A DNA stretch of 64,000 nucleotides from Melieria omissa (GCA_963971225.1 OZ020267.1:115082936-115146935), one strand, 5' to 3'. Positions 35,804-47,058 are shown, counted from the stretch's first letter. Program-made: numbers and translations. The notes: generated by a model not told the origin, from the letters alone.

Positions 35804-37255
35804 TTATTATTATTATTGATGGGAATAGTGCACTGCGACCTAAATTTCTATTTTACCCCCTTCATTGACCTACAGTCAGTGGCGTAGCGTGGGTATCGGC
35901 TGCCCGGGGCGGAAGACAATTTTGCCGCCCTCTTAATTAGGTATTTCAATTTAATGTATACTATACATTATATACATTAATTCTAGAGAACTTTTCGGCA
36001 AGAACAGTCATCATTATTTTGCATTAAACAGGTTAGATTTTAAATAAAAAAGTTTATTTGTTTTACAATCACGTTTATTAATACAAAAATTCTTACTTCA
36101 ACCATTGATATAACAGGTAGTTACATAGGTATTATTTAATCATGTCGATCGTCGAGGTATATTGTACAGCACATCTATCTATAGGCAAAAATCTGAAAAC
36201 CGTAAATATTTGTTCGGAACCCTGGGTATGCGAGTGTAAAACTCGTACATGGCCGGATTTCAATAAATTAAAGCTTGAACAACATATCAGACAGTCCAAC
36301 ATACAATTACATAAATAAAATATTTAATAATCACTCAGTTGAATGTTGGTACAAGTAGCGGAAAATTCAAATTTTCACAAAGTTAACCAATAATTTCATA
36401 ACCACTACACGTACTTATTTGTACAAAAATTACAGTTACGAAACAGTGTGAACTAAACAACTGAAGATCTATGAATAAAACTTTCTTTGAATTTTCAAAG
36501 CATCACAAAGCATCAAAGCAGCAAGTCAGAATAGACGGTGTTGCCATTCGCTACAAAATATCATTCAAAGAAAGGGGATTACCCGAATTCGCCACAGAAT
36601 AAGTAATGAAAAATTCCGTACTCTTTTCAATTGGTGCGAATTTATAGTTGCGTTAAAAATATGAAATGGTTCAAATATTTACAAAATATATTTTATTATT
36701 TACTGTGAAATTTTGTCGCCCCCTAAAAAGTGCCGCCCCCTAAAAAGTGCCGCCCGGGGCGGGCCGCCCCCACCGCCCCCACTACGCTACGCCACTGCCT
36801 ACAGTATATCCGAAAGTCCAGTATCCGAGAGGAATTTTAGTATATTACCTAAACCTTTGGAAACCCAGTCCGTACTTGGTATAATAAAGTCCCCAGGTGT
36901 ATCTTTCGTTTGTGCATAAGTACAGAGCATTCTCTTAGTATATGCATTGCGATTTCAGTTCATTTCGTTCATTTTCGTTCTCGCGAATTCCTAGTTTAGT
37001 TAAATGACAGTTTAATCTACAATGCCCTGTAAGGATACCTGTAATTATCCTTAGATTATTCTTTGAAAAGCTCAAGCACTCCTCGAATCTTTTCTTATTA
37101 TACGTCCCGATGATCGCCTTGAAATGTTCTAGTCCTGATCTAGTCCCAGTATTGATTCCTATTGAATATCTCGTGTTTCCTGGTTAGGACCGATTGAGCT
37201 CCTTTTCCCAAGCCAAAAAATGGTTCTGGACCGACGAAGGGGGTAGAAGGGCCCC
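35804..37255 (-). mobile_element. Non-LTR retrotransposon, 5'-truncated, C-terminal/RNase H end, split by a hAT element
   Basis: Read on the minus strand: about 37240-37150 gives VGPEPFFGLGKGAQSVL and then NRNQYWD. After a frameshift, 37130-36975 gives EHFKAIIGTYNKKRFEE, NNLRIITGILTGHCRLN and CHLTKLGI. Another shift gives ILRECSVLMHKRKIHLG near 36940-36890. The order GPEPF(F/L)G, LR.(I/L)TG.LTGHC..N.HL...GI, then a Cys-containing HxLxEC segment is the typical C-terminal RNase H/zinc-knuckle region of arthropod non-LTR elements with RNase H. A TAA-repeat tail (TTATTATTATTATT on the plus strand, 35804-35817) marks the 3' end. The reverse transcriptase is absent. A hAT element occupies its 3' untranslated part. 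Confidence 0.8.
35877..36797 (+). mobile_element. hAT-type non-autonomous element, second family (921 bp)
   Basis: Begins CAGTGGCGTAGCGTGGG and ends CCACTACGCTACGCCACTG, an inverted repeat. Both ends continue into very GC-rich subterminal sequence (GCCCGGGGCGG at the left, GCCGCCCGGGGCGGGC at the right). A perfect 8-bp duplication CCTACAGT lies at 35869-35876 and 36798-36805. The right side has the tandem unit GTGCCGCCCCCTAAAAA. The interior is AT-rich with no transposase reading frame. It lies in the 3' part of the non-LTR element. Confidence 0.92.
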
Positions 37256-37627
37256 TCCGGCGGGGTTATCAGAAGAATTTATTGCAAAATTGTTGGAATT
37301 GGTTAATTAAATAATTATTAATTAGTTAAGTTAATTATATAGTTAGTTAATTAGTAAGCAAGTAAGTTAGTTGAATAGTTAATTAAAATTGTATAAATTA
37401 TTTACATGTATTGATTGTTTTGCTTTTCATTAGTTTTTTAAGGACTTATAATTGTGTTTCTGTCTTCAGAGAGAAGTTATGTTTTGCTTTTCACTTTATT
37501 TTAATTTTAATTATTTTTTTAATTTCTGATACTCATTCTGATCTCGAAATGTACCTCAACAAAAATTACCTAAAAATACACAAATAATTTTTAAAAATAT
37601 ATACGGTAGGAGTTTTTACAAAAAAAT

Positions 37628-38626
37628 TTAGTTTAGTTCGTCGACCAAAATGTCCTTCAGGATGTCGGTACAAGTCTTTTGGATGGTTTCTACGTTCTCA
37701 AAACGCTTTTTTTCATCGGCAAATGCATTTTTTGAAAAGGTGAAAGTCGCACGGTGCCGCATCAGGTAAAAACGAGGAGTGGTTGATGGTTAAAATTCGA
37801 CTTTTAGTAAACAAAAAAACAATCAAAACAAGTGTCGATAGATGAGATGGCCCAATGTTCAGTTAAAATGCGATTAATTTATGCTATTGATATGCTTAAC
37901 CTTCGCCTTACCAAAGATTTTTGTATACGTCGTTTACCAATGTCGTTCACTCGGATGACCCCAGGCACTTCCGCCGCTATTTTCAGTAAAACTAATAATA
38001 CATATACAGTAATATATACATTTTTTTCATACTTCAATATTTAGGATCTTCCTCTGGTGATAGTTCGTTTTTCGAAAAAAGGCCTAACGATTAATGATTT
38101 ATTTGACGACTATGAAAAGTATTAGAAGATTTCTTTCCAGAGGGTTTATTGAACACATAATTAGGTACGTAAAAAAAATTGATTGTGAGTTTTATTCAAA
38201 ATGGCAGCAAAAGCGCCTGGGATCACCCAGGTAGGTATTTTGTATACAAAATGGTATAATTCAATTTTAAACATGAAAAAAATTTCTAAACAAAATATAT
38301 TTCATCTAATTGAAAATTATCAAATTTGTGGTTAATTTGAGGATTTAATCCAATTTTAAGAATTTCAATGAAGATTTTGGCTAATCTTGTATGAATTACC
38401 GCTAAGTTTTGATGGAATCTGCTGTGATCGCGGGTTTCAGTTGGCCAACACGTTGGTCATCATTTATGACCAGACAATCGTTTTTAAATCGCGTTTACCA
38501 CTTATGAAGTCTGCCATGGTATAAACAATCATCACCATAAACTTGGTTCATCAATTTAAATGCTTCGGTTAAAGTTTAAACATTTTGAAAACAAAAGTTA
38601 ATATTTGATCTTTGTTCGATGCTCAT
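37628..38626 (-). pseudogene. mariner-type transposase pseudogene (second, older copy)
   Basis: Minus strand. The start at 38626 reads MSIEQRSNINFCFQNV, then TEAFKLMNQVYGDDCLY and HGRLHKW. That is the first helix-turn-helix of mariner transposases (TE.(Y/F)..M...YGD..L....(V/C).(E/K)W), followed by NDDQRVGQLKPAITADSI, the hinge. Around 37900-37850 INRILTEHWA is the end of the second helix-turn-helix. The C-terminal part at 37800-37630 reads ILTINHSSFLPDAAPCDF, HLF and ENVETIQKTCTDILKDIL before the stop. PCDFHLF holds the last catalytic Asp. The region with the first two catalytic residues is deleted, frames shift repeatedly, and a probable MITE interrupts it. Terminal repeats were not identified. 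Confidence 0.8.
37919..38253. mobile_element. Probable MITE inside the mariner relic
   Basis: TTTTGTATAC plus TCGGATGACCCCAGGCACTT and CCGCCGCTATTTTCAGTAAA on the left (37919-38000) are mirrored on the right (38195-38253), where the reverse strand reads TTTTGTATAC, CTGGGTGATCCCAGGCGCTT and TTGCTGCCATTTTGAATAAA. The arms are about 75 bp with many differences. The insertion falls between transposase segments that are contiguous in the family. The borders and target duplication are not certain. Confidence 0.5.
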
Positions 38627-38639
38627 TTTTGTACGACGA

Positions 38640-41600
38640 CACAAACATACTTTCACTTCAGATGCAATAACTTCGCTTTCAGTGCACCAAATTTTATGAA
38701 ATGCTTACTAAAAATCGGTAAAAATTTTAATTTCCAATGCAGTAAGTCACACAAGCCACTACAAAATGCCCTATTGGGAAAGTGCACTTTACTTTAAAAA
38801 ACTCGTAATACTAAACTGGCAAAAAAAATACATTTTAAAACCCCCCTATGACCAAGTTCTGGCTACGCCCCTGGCCTGGGTGCACAAAGAACTATGTACC
38901 TCATCTGAATCTGTTCTTGGTTCCCCTTCAAGTCTAACTCCATCCACCTCATAGCTTGTTTATTTGCTGATTCAGTAGATTTTTCATTCTATAATTTTCC
39001 GACTTGTAACACTTATACTACTTAGCTACCGTAACACTTATATCAAATTTTCTATTGTATTATATAAATATTTAAAATATTTGTGCGAATGAACGAATAA
39101 TTAAAAAAGAATAGGTTTCTGTGACGCAAATATGGACCTTTGATCATATTCAACTCTCCTGGCCTCTTGAATGTCAACGCAATGGCTTATTCTCATCGTG
39201 AGGCTTTGACAAATTAAATTCATGAATTCCTCGTCGCGCAAGTCGTAAAATGCCGAAACAAAAATTTTGCATGATAAAAACACTAATCAAATATTAAAAA
39301 TCGACAAAGAGTGGAAGGAGTTGCGGACAAAAATAAAAACAACGTCATAAAATTTCAACACAGCAATTCTCCAAAGACACACACACACACACACTAATTA
39401 AAATCCCAAATCAATTCTGGTTTCATAATTCACTGCGTGAATCGACAAATGTCAGGCGACTTCAGACGACGCGCACCGCTTTCGGCATCCAAATATTTTT
39501 TAAATATTTTCATAAATCGGAGCGCCAACATAATCGCAGTCGAAGCCTCAAACTTGAAAGCTGCTCTATAAATCCCATACTATCGCAACAATAAAAACCC
39601 AAGTCCGCCACAGCCAAAAAATACAATAAAATAAAAAGCAATAAAAATCCTGCGCTTGAGTCTGCGAAGTAAATTTTACGACATGACAGCGACCAAAGAC
39701 AAAACTTACAACAACGACCGAAAAGGCAAAACTGTCATAAATCGCTTGACATTTTATCAGTTCGTCAAACGTAAATAACAAACGCAACGACACACGCACA
39801 CAGCCAAATGCGAGCGAAATGAGGGCGCGGGGCGCTGACGCGCTCGTGCACTCGACTGTGGCAGCGTTTGCGGCCGATTTCGAAATCAATAAAAGGCGCT
39901 CACGGACAGAGCAGAGCGTCTGCTGTAACTAGTCACTAATTTATTGCCGAACTAATTTATGCATGTTTCAGTTCTGGTCTTGTTTCAAACGAAATTCGAA
40001 AAAGCGCGGCGTAAAGCTGCAAAGTCGGGTCGCGTTAAAAACTTATTGATGGTCAATTTTGGGAAAATACAATTAAAAAAATTCGGCTGATTGCGCTGAT
40101 CTAATGTTATGCGATTAAATGTTCTAGAAAAAAAAAGACAATTCATTTTGAAATTCAATACACTGGTTCCATGTCAAAATCAGTGAATTTGCTATTAAAT
40201 TCAGTGTAGGGCGAACGCCAGCCGGGCCCACTGTGCCGCTGGTGTGAAAAGCCTGCTATGACAATTGCATTGCCTGGCAGCTGAAATCGAATCGATTTGG
40301 GAATTTCATTTGACAACTTCACTTGACAATATTCCAACTGGCAGATGGACGGCCGCATGGCCGTTGGTTGGCGCGGCCGCCGCACGACGGTTTGGACAGA
40401 TGAGCGAACGTGCGAAATGCCGCCGCGTCAGTGTGAAAGATTTAATTTAAATTTTTGTTTAATAAAGCGATTTTTGCATTGAACGCAACTATTGTTGTTG
40501 TTGTTGTTGTTGCTGCTGCTGCGCAATTTTATATCAAAATAACAAATGAGCAACGCATACGGCGCGTTGACGACATCACGTACGGAAATGGCCAACGCAG
40601 CGACACACACACACCAACGCATCCATGTATGCAGCTGTGGCTGTGGCAGTGCATGGAATGTGCCAGCGACTTTAATGTGCATTTAGGACAATTTTCAATA
40701 ATTAAAACACATTTCCCGCCCCTCCCAGCGCCGCCCCCAATCGAGTGCGCCGCGCTCGGATATTTATTAAATTTATTGCATATTTATTTGGTTTAATTCG
40801 ACGACAATTCCCAGCGCTGGAATTCAGCTGAAATCGGTTTTCACTGTTTAATTCAATTGCTGCATGTTTTTCCAGCGCTTCTTCATGATTGACGCGGCAG
40901 CAGCGTAAATTATAAACTGCGGCCACGCCGCATCATCGCCGCCATCGCCATCAGGTGCAGACCGCGGCCACAGCAGTGCAACCGCAATTGGCGCCGTTTA
41001 AAGTCGGAAATGGGATATTTAAATTTTCCTCCTTTAGTTTCGACATTTTCGCATTGAAAAAACCAAATACAACTTGTGCAACTCGCCATTTCCTACCGCA
41101 GCTTGGCGCGTTATGACGCGCACCGATCTACTATATAGGTACGCCGCCGCTTGATCAGCTCGCCCGATGTCTTGCAACACATCATTCGGCCGCCCTAAAT
41201 CATAACGCTCGCCAGCGGCCGCGTCTTTGTTGTCTTGCGCTGGCGGGCAGCGTCGAGCAGCAGCCGTTTAAGATCAAAAGTGCCGCCGACGAAATTTCAC
41301 GGCGTTGTTTGACTTCATTAACACATAATTTCGATAAAATTTATTAAAATTTATGCACTTCTTTAGAAGTGCGGCACTGTGCTGCGCGTTTATGCCTTTG
41401 GCTCGTCAAGTTCAAAGCGTTTCCCGCGGCAAATCAAAAGCAAAACTAAAGAGCACCTCGTACTCAATAAAATATTAAAAATTACACGAATAAATAATTT
41501 AGCAAGGCGCCAATTGCTCGCCCACCCACACGCAGCTGGAGAGACAGAGGCGGTCGGCGCTCGGCGCTGCAGCTGTTGCGCTGTCCGGGCCCGAAATGGC

Positions 41601-42378
41601 GCAGTGGCCGCAGCAAGGAAGTGTCTTTCAGATTGCATCATTAACGCCAACATAAACGCTCGAGATTAAAGCGGCCGCCGCGATCAGCTTCCGCCACAGT
41701 TCGATTGATCTTCAAAGCGCCCCGCCACTGCAATTGTTTCAGCCACACCTGTATGCCAGTACGTAACTGGCGATGTGGATGTGTGTGTGTAAGTGTGTGA
41801 GTGTGCGTGGTTTCAATTGCAATGATTCGATTCGATTTTAATTGCTCGGGGGTGCGAAGTGACGAACATTCAAAGGAAAAATCATATTCCTTCATTATTG
41901 TCGGTTAATGGTTTCATTGCTCTGTGTACAAAGCCAAATATTTGTTGTTTCTTTTGTGTCTAATTGCTGGCTAAATAATTTGGCCTTTGTTGAATTTAAA
42001 TATTGTAAAACAACACTTGGATTTATTAAGTGCTGAATGTGTGTGTGTGCGTGTTCATACACATTAATTTAATTTCTATTAACATTAACGAAATTATGAT
42101 TTTTTAGAAAGTCTCAGTTGTAGATAAAGTAGAGCTCATAGTGTTTTTTTAAATTAATACTATTTTACACAACATCTGACTTCGTTAGATAAATGCTTAT
42201 CTATTATTAAATAATTTTAGGAAATCTAAAGAAAGTTTACCAATGAGCTTCGTACGGTTTTGCTGACTTGTAAGGCCGCAATTCTAATTCGATTGGAGGA
42301 AGTCTCTTAACTCTTTCGAACCAATCACCTCGAAGGGACAACATGTCCAAAACAAAATGTGGACTATTATTTTCATAT
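38640..42378. other. Non-coding block with an orphan hAT-like end and triplet repeats
   Basis: 38840-38877 contains ACCCCCCTATGACCAAG and TCTGGCTACGCCCCTG, which resembles the right terminus of another hAT-type MITE, but no matching left end was found. From 39300 the DNA is GC-moderate and non-coding: CA tract at 39378-39393, TTG/CTG triplets at 40492-40522, GT tract near 41781-41800. Overlapping ORFs on both strands (up to 113 codons) show no domain. Confidence 0.45.
40492..40522. repeat. (TTG)n(CTG)n triplet repeat
   Basis: Six or more TTG units followed by four CTG units. Confidence 0.9.
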
Positions 42379-42509
42379 ACAGTGGACGTCCGAATCTTAT
42401 GTTGTACCCCCAATTTGTTAAATCGAAAAATTCGTTAACTCGATCGAAATTTGTTGTCGTTTTAAACCATCCTTCTAAAAGAAATAAGTCTCACATATTC
42501 CGTTTTTAA

Positions 42510-42780
42510 CGTTCTGCCTGCCCCTTGGGCTCTATTTGACCCCAGGTGGAACTAAAAAAGCGGTTGAGCGGCTTTGTGCACTCGTCTACTTGTGTTAATC
42601 GCGCTTACAACCCAATAACAAATCGAGAAAAACACTTTTCGGGGCTTTCCCCTTTTCTTTTGTGATTTATGTGTAACATTTCTTCATGTTTTGTCAGTAA
42701 ATCATATAACCGTTTGATTGGGGTCATTCTGACCTCAAAGGACAGCGAACGCAATTTTGAGCCAAGGACAGGACAGAAGG
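42510..42780. mobile_element. TTAA-flanked non-autonomous element (piggyBac-type MITE, 271 bp)
   Basis: TTAA at 42506-42509 and 42781-42784. The left end CGTTCTGCCTGCCCCTTGGG and the right end, read inward on the other strand as CCTTCTGTCCTGTCCTTGGC, are an imperfect inverted repeat of about 30 bp. Subterminal TTTGACCCCAGG and GGGGTCATTCTGACC are also inverted. The small minus-strand ORF 42605-42823 runs out of the element and has no domain. It is nested in the TA-flanked element. Confidence 0.7.
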
Positions 42781-43230
42781 TTAACCAAATATCTTGTTTT
42801 ATTCGAGCATTTTTAAAATACAAAAATGGCTAGAATGTGTACAGTGAAAAAGTCTTCGAGGATTGCCTCTTTACGGTAAGAAACTTTTCTTTATGGCAAT
42901 TTCTCTTGATTCATTATTAAAATTTTCATTTTTAAAAGAAAAAAGCCGACCGAACGCAAAACAAATCCTGTGAAAATGATCAGCAATGCATACAAACAGA
43001 ATTTGAAAATTTTGGTAACTTGACGTAAATTTGAAAGTTTTAACTTTACAAAAACAATTGAGCTACCGTTCACTTGACGAAACCAAACATTCATTGTTAT
43101 TGTAAAGCATGTGAATGCTCAAAAAAAACAATTCGAAGGGTGAAAAACAACATAAATATTCGTTATATCGAATAGCAAATTTCACTTTTCTTTCCAGACG
43201 TTAAATCAAAAATTCGTTAAATGGTAAGTT

Positions 43231-43378
43231 CAGGCGCGGATCCAGAAAAATATTCTGGGGGGAGTTTAAAAAGTACCTCTATAATATTTATAATTTTTTT
43301 AAATTTTTATATAGTTTTATAGTCGATCCAGATATTTCGGGGGGTTTCAACCCCCAAACCCCCCTGGATCCGCCACTG
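43231..43378 (-). mobile_element. hAT-type MITE, copy 4 (148 bp, reverse orientation)
   Basis: CAGGCGCGGATCCAG at 43231 and CTGGATCCGCCACTG at 43364-43378 are the family termini in reverse orientation. Internal CCAGATATTTCGGGGGGTTT and CAACCCCCAAACCCCCC match the other copies. The flanks GGTAAGTT (43223-43230) and GGAAAGTT (43379-43386) are an 8-bp duplication with one difference. It is nested near the right end of the TA-flanked element. Confidence 0.88.
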
Positions 43379-43453
43379 GGAAAGTTCGTTATACTGGCCG
43401 TCCACTGTATATTAATTATATACCTATTAGAAATGGGATTTTTTTTATATTAA

Positions 43454-43950
43454 CCCATTAAAACCTGACCCCAGAAGGGCTTGTGCGATTTCCATAAAAT
43501 TTTACACAATCTTAGTAATTGACCTAATCAAGAAAAAAAATGAAGCAAATAATTCATACCCCCACCCCCTGAACCAGGAGGGTACGTTGCGCAAACGCAA
43601 TTTGGGCCTTAGTCACATACAAAACATAAAATAAAAAAAAAAAAAAATTTTTTAAAACTTATTTTTAAATAGTTTAGCATTACAAAATGCAGCCGACAAA
43701 GGGATTTTGATAGGTTTGAAGAATAAGTATTTTTAATTGAATTTCAAAAATTCCCCAAAAAAAACCTTTGACTTTGGATCGAAAAAAAGATATGAATATT
43801 TAAAAAATTTTGAAATTTGAGTATGGCAGAATCTAAAACGATCAATTCGAATCCAATTCTACCCATTTTCAAGTCTTATATCTTTATGAATGACTTAATG
43901 TAGCGAAATTCCCAAACGTTGCGCAAACGCAACGCTCAGGGCTTAATGGG
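43454..43950. mobile_element. TTAA-flanked non-autonomous element (piggyBac-type, 497 bp)
   Basis: TTAA at 43450-43453 and 43951-43954. The ends CCCATTAAAACCTGACC and, inverted from the right, CCCATTAAGCCCTGAGC match at 14 of 17 positions. A subterminal motif ACGTTGCGCAAACGCAA occurs at 43584-43600 and again, in the same orientation, at 43916-43932. The interior is AT-rich, with no ORF of note. It lies only 46 bases beyond the TA-flanked element. Confidence 0.8.
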
Positions 43951-45823
43951 TTAAACTTCATATAACCTAATCTATGAACTTGAAATGGTTTCAATTAATC
44001 ATTCGCTTTACACATTCAATTTTAACCAACAATTATTTATAATTTGTCATAAAGCATCTCAATAAATACTTAAATAGGCTTGTCAAATAAAACCAAATAA
44101 AATTGTAAATATGTAAAATTGTAAATATGTATGTACTTTCAAAGTAAAATGTGAGTAAAAAATAATGATAGTCAGACATTGTCAGTCATCTTCAGTCATC
44201 ACAAATAGTTGTAGTCATATTAAAATCTAACAATAATCGCCACATTTGCCGACCAACATCATCACACAGTCAGTCATCAATCAGAGCAGTCAACTTCAAC
44301 TTCAACTTATCATTTTGAATCAAATCGTACAGACTTATATCAAATATTCTGCCATAGCATTGTTGTCCGTCCATTATCTTTTATTATTTACTAAAAAAAA
44401 GTCATGCTCAACGCTTTCATAGTGGTGTCAGTCAGCATTCATGCGTAATAGTTTTAAATTGCACTCCATAGACTGACCGAACTGCTGAGAATAGAACCTC
44501 CCAATATAAAAATGTATTCATCTGATGCCTTCTAGTCGATGAACAACTCTTGTGTGATTGTTTTCTGCGTTGAGTTGGAATTTTAAGGCACATCTCTCTA
44601 GTTGCTTGCACATCTAACCGCTTAGTAAAGCTTAAGGATCAAAATCACACTTCAATCTTTCTTCTTTCACAATCATCTTCTGACTTCTGCTTTGCCGCAA
44701 CGCAGACAGGCCACGCTACTAATTTCTATTTGCCACACAATGTGTTGCTCTTCATCACCGTCATCACCAACATTATCTTCTTCTTGCTTTGCCCTTCACT
44801 GCCACATTTGCACATTTCAGCCAATCAATCAAAAACCGAAACTTGATTGACATCTGCCACTTATCAATCAATAAGCTCGTCCACTGCCTCATCACCGACC
44901 AAACGGCTATTCGTTCGCCCTCTTTTGCAGCGGCGCACTCACCCTTGAACGGCCGCTCTCACCGCCTCCACTTGCTGGCCAAGCAAAACAAACTTACCCA
45001 AGTAGCCGCTGGGTGCTGCCTCCTCCTTCTCCTCGACATCGGCTTTTTGCATTTTTATCCACGCACACACTGTCAGTTTCGTTGTTGTTTCCTTTTCAAT
45101 AGCATCGAAAACGCACCAAAGCTCACCAAAACACACCAGAACGCCAAAAGACGCGCACTCTGGAGCGAGCGAGCGGGCGTGGGTGGCGCGAGTCGAAAAA
45201 TCGTTTCGACACCGAAGCAGACACTAGCTCCACAGTCGCGCTGTCTGTCTGTCGGGCTGGCTGGCGCTGTCACTCGCGTCTGTCGTCGATTCGCGCACGT
45301 TGCTCGCTCGGCCCGCAGTGGCCGCGATGCAGCCACTGCACACGCTGCCGGCCTGACTGCTTGCAACCGGCGGCAGCGCAAGGCGACTACTGGCGAGCGC
45401 CACTTTATGGACCTCGTAAATTTGCCAACAAACAACAAACAGCCATAAAATGGCTCAAGCTCGCATTCCGAGCTGGGCGAAAATATTGTTGTCGAAGGAA
45501 ACCAGAAGAAAAGGAACAACGACAGTCAAGAAAGAGGAGACCCGCCGCCGCGCCATATCCAAACAACACAAAATCGGCAAAATGTGCGCAACGAAACGTC
45601 GACGAGGCCCACTGTCGTCATACGGCTGTGGAGCTGCGCTCGCCAAGACGTTGCACTCGCGCTCTCGCACACAGAGCTGCAATATATTTATAAGTCCTTG
45701 TCGCAAGAGGGGTCCGAAAGGGTGGTTGACGTCGCTATAATAACAACAACAAGAACCATAACAAAACTTGAAAATATGCAGGCCAGCGCACCAAACTATC
45801 GCACAATGCAAATACATCACTGA

Positions 45824-46004
45824 AAGAGAGCGAGAGAGAGAGAGAGAGAGCGAACGAAATGCAACTGCTCTGAGAGCAACTAAAGGGGAAGCGGGCAGCA
45901 ATTAGCGGCAGCAAACGTTGCTGTCGACGTTGGCTGCAAAACGTAAAAGCCGGCTAAAATGTGCAGAGCGTGCACGTCGCTCTCTCTCTCACAATCTCTC
46001 TCTC
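45824..46004. promoter_or_regulatory. Cluster of GAGA / CT tracts, possible promoter-proximal or Polycomb-type regulatory DNA
   Basis: A nearly perfect GA tract (45824-45851) is followed 130 bases later by two CT tracts (45980-46004), giving many GAGAG sites on both strands within about 180 bp. A TATA-like ATATATTTATAAG lies upstream at 45682-45694. In flies, GAGA-factor sites of this density are typical of promoters and of Polycomb/Trithorax response elements. No initiator or downstream exon was found, so this is a weak call. Confidence 0.3.
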
Positions 46005-46572
46005 ACTCGTTGTTGGCCAAAATTATACAAAACCGGTTGCAGCTGTTGCTGCTACTCCAAATTGATTTCCCATTTCACTTTGAACTTTGGTGCACTTCAA
46101 GAGTGCGTTTCCACTCGCTTTGCGAAAGTTCCACAAATCTGTCCCTGCAGTACATTTCATTGAAAAAATGCATCCGTTTTATGTGCCTCTCCGACAGCAA
46201 CTTCAGCTCTTTCAAACGCATTACCCCTGCTTGCTGAAATCCACCTGTAGCCTTGCGACTGCACCGCACTGCGCAAATTACACTCTTAATTCCATTTCAA
46301 ACGCTCTTAAATAATATCTCGCTCTTTAAGTGCCAACTCTTGAAATCTACCAGTTCCTCTCTCATATGCAGCAAGTGGATTTCTTGCTTCGCATTGTCGT
46401 TTCGGTTTTCTCCAGACATTCCACGCGCTCTCGACGACAGTTGAGCGCATTCTCGCCATCTCGTTCGCTCCTACGCCAACACATCGCTAGTTGTACACTC
46501 GCACTTGCGCAGCATCCAACTAATCCCCCTCGATTCTTTTACTATTTTTCAGTTATGGTGAATGCAGTAGTT

Positions 46573-46600
46573 TTGTTGTTGTTGTTGCTGCTGCTGCTGC
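46573..46600. repeat. (TTG)n(CTG)n triplet repeat
   Basis: Four or more TTG units followed by five CTG units. Confidence 0.9.
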
Positions 46601-47036
46601 ATCGCTACTGGAAACGTTTTTTGAGACTTTTTCAACTTTTGACGTTGATTTTGCTGTTTTTGAGTTTTCATTCATAATAAATCATTGGTGCGCTTCGAAG
46701 AGGAGAGTGGCGCGGCGTCTCTGCTGCTGCAATCATTGTTGCTGTTGTTCGTTGTTGCTTCTGTTTCGTTTTCTTAATTTCATTTAGGTTGGTTTTTGGC
46801 GTTGGCTTTTGCAAATGTTGTACAATATTTATATTTTTTTTGCTCATATTTATTTGAGGTTAGCTCTCTCTCGGCATTTTGGCCGCTCGCTATTCGCGCT
46901 AAACGCTGCCGCTCTGTGCTGCTGGCTGCTTGTTTGTTGGGTTGGGTTAAATGAGCTGCTGTCAGTTTTGCCATAAATTTGCAAACATTTAGCATTTTGC
47001 TTTCCTCTTACTTTCTTTTACACCTTTGCTTTGCTT

Positions 47037-47058
47037 TTGTTGTTGTTGTTGTTGTTGT
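47037..47058. repeat. (TTG)n triplet repeat
   Basis: Seven consecutive TTG units. Confidence 0.9.

Larger units (their letters stand above)
42381..43407. mobile_element. TA-flanked DNA element (Tc1/mariner or pogo-like), carrying two nested MITEs
   Basis: The left end CAGTGGACGTCCGAATCTTA and right end ACTGGCCGTCCACTG form an inverted repeat with TA outside each (42379-80, 43408-09). Inverted subterminal words rich in TTCGTTAA and GTTAAAT continue inward (left TTGTTAAATCG and ATTCGTTAACTCG; right CGTTAAATCAAAAATTCGTT). CAG-type ends with GTTAA-rich subtermini recall pogo-like elements, but no transposase reading frame was found, so the family is open. After removing the piggyBac-type MITE and the hAT MITE, the body is about 0.6 kb. 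Confidence 0.75.

Noticed and set aside
38203..38877. Complete second hAT element ending at CTGGCTACGCCCCTG (38877)
   Set aside because: Only the right-end-like sequence is visible. The candidate left end near 38210 belongs to the MITE inside the mariner relic, and no 8-bp duplication was found.
44789..45448. 219-codon plus-strand ORF
   Set aside because: No domain. A 148-codon ORF is open on the opposite strand and others overlap. Composition follows GC-rich repeat-laden DNA.
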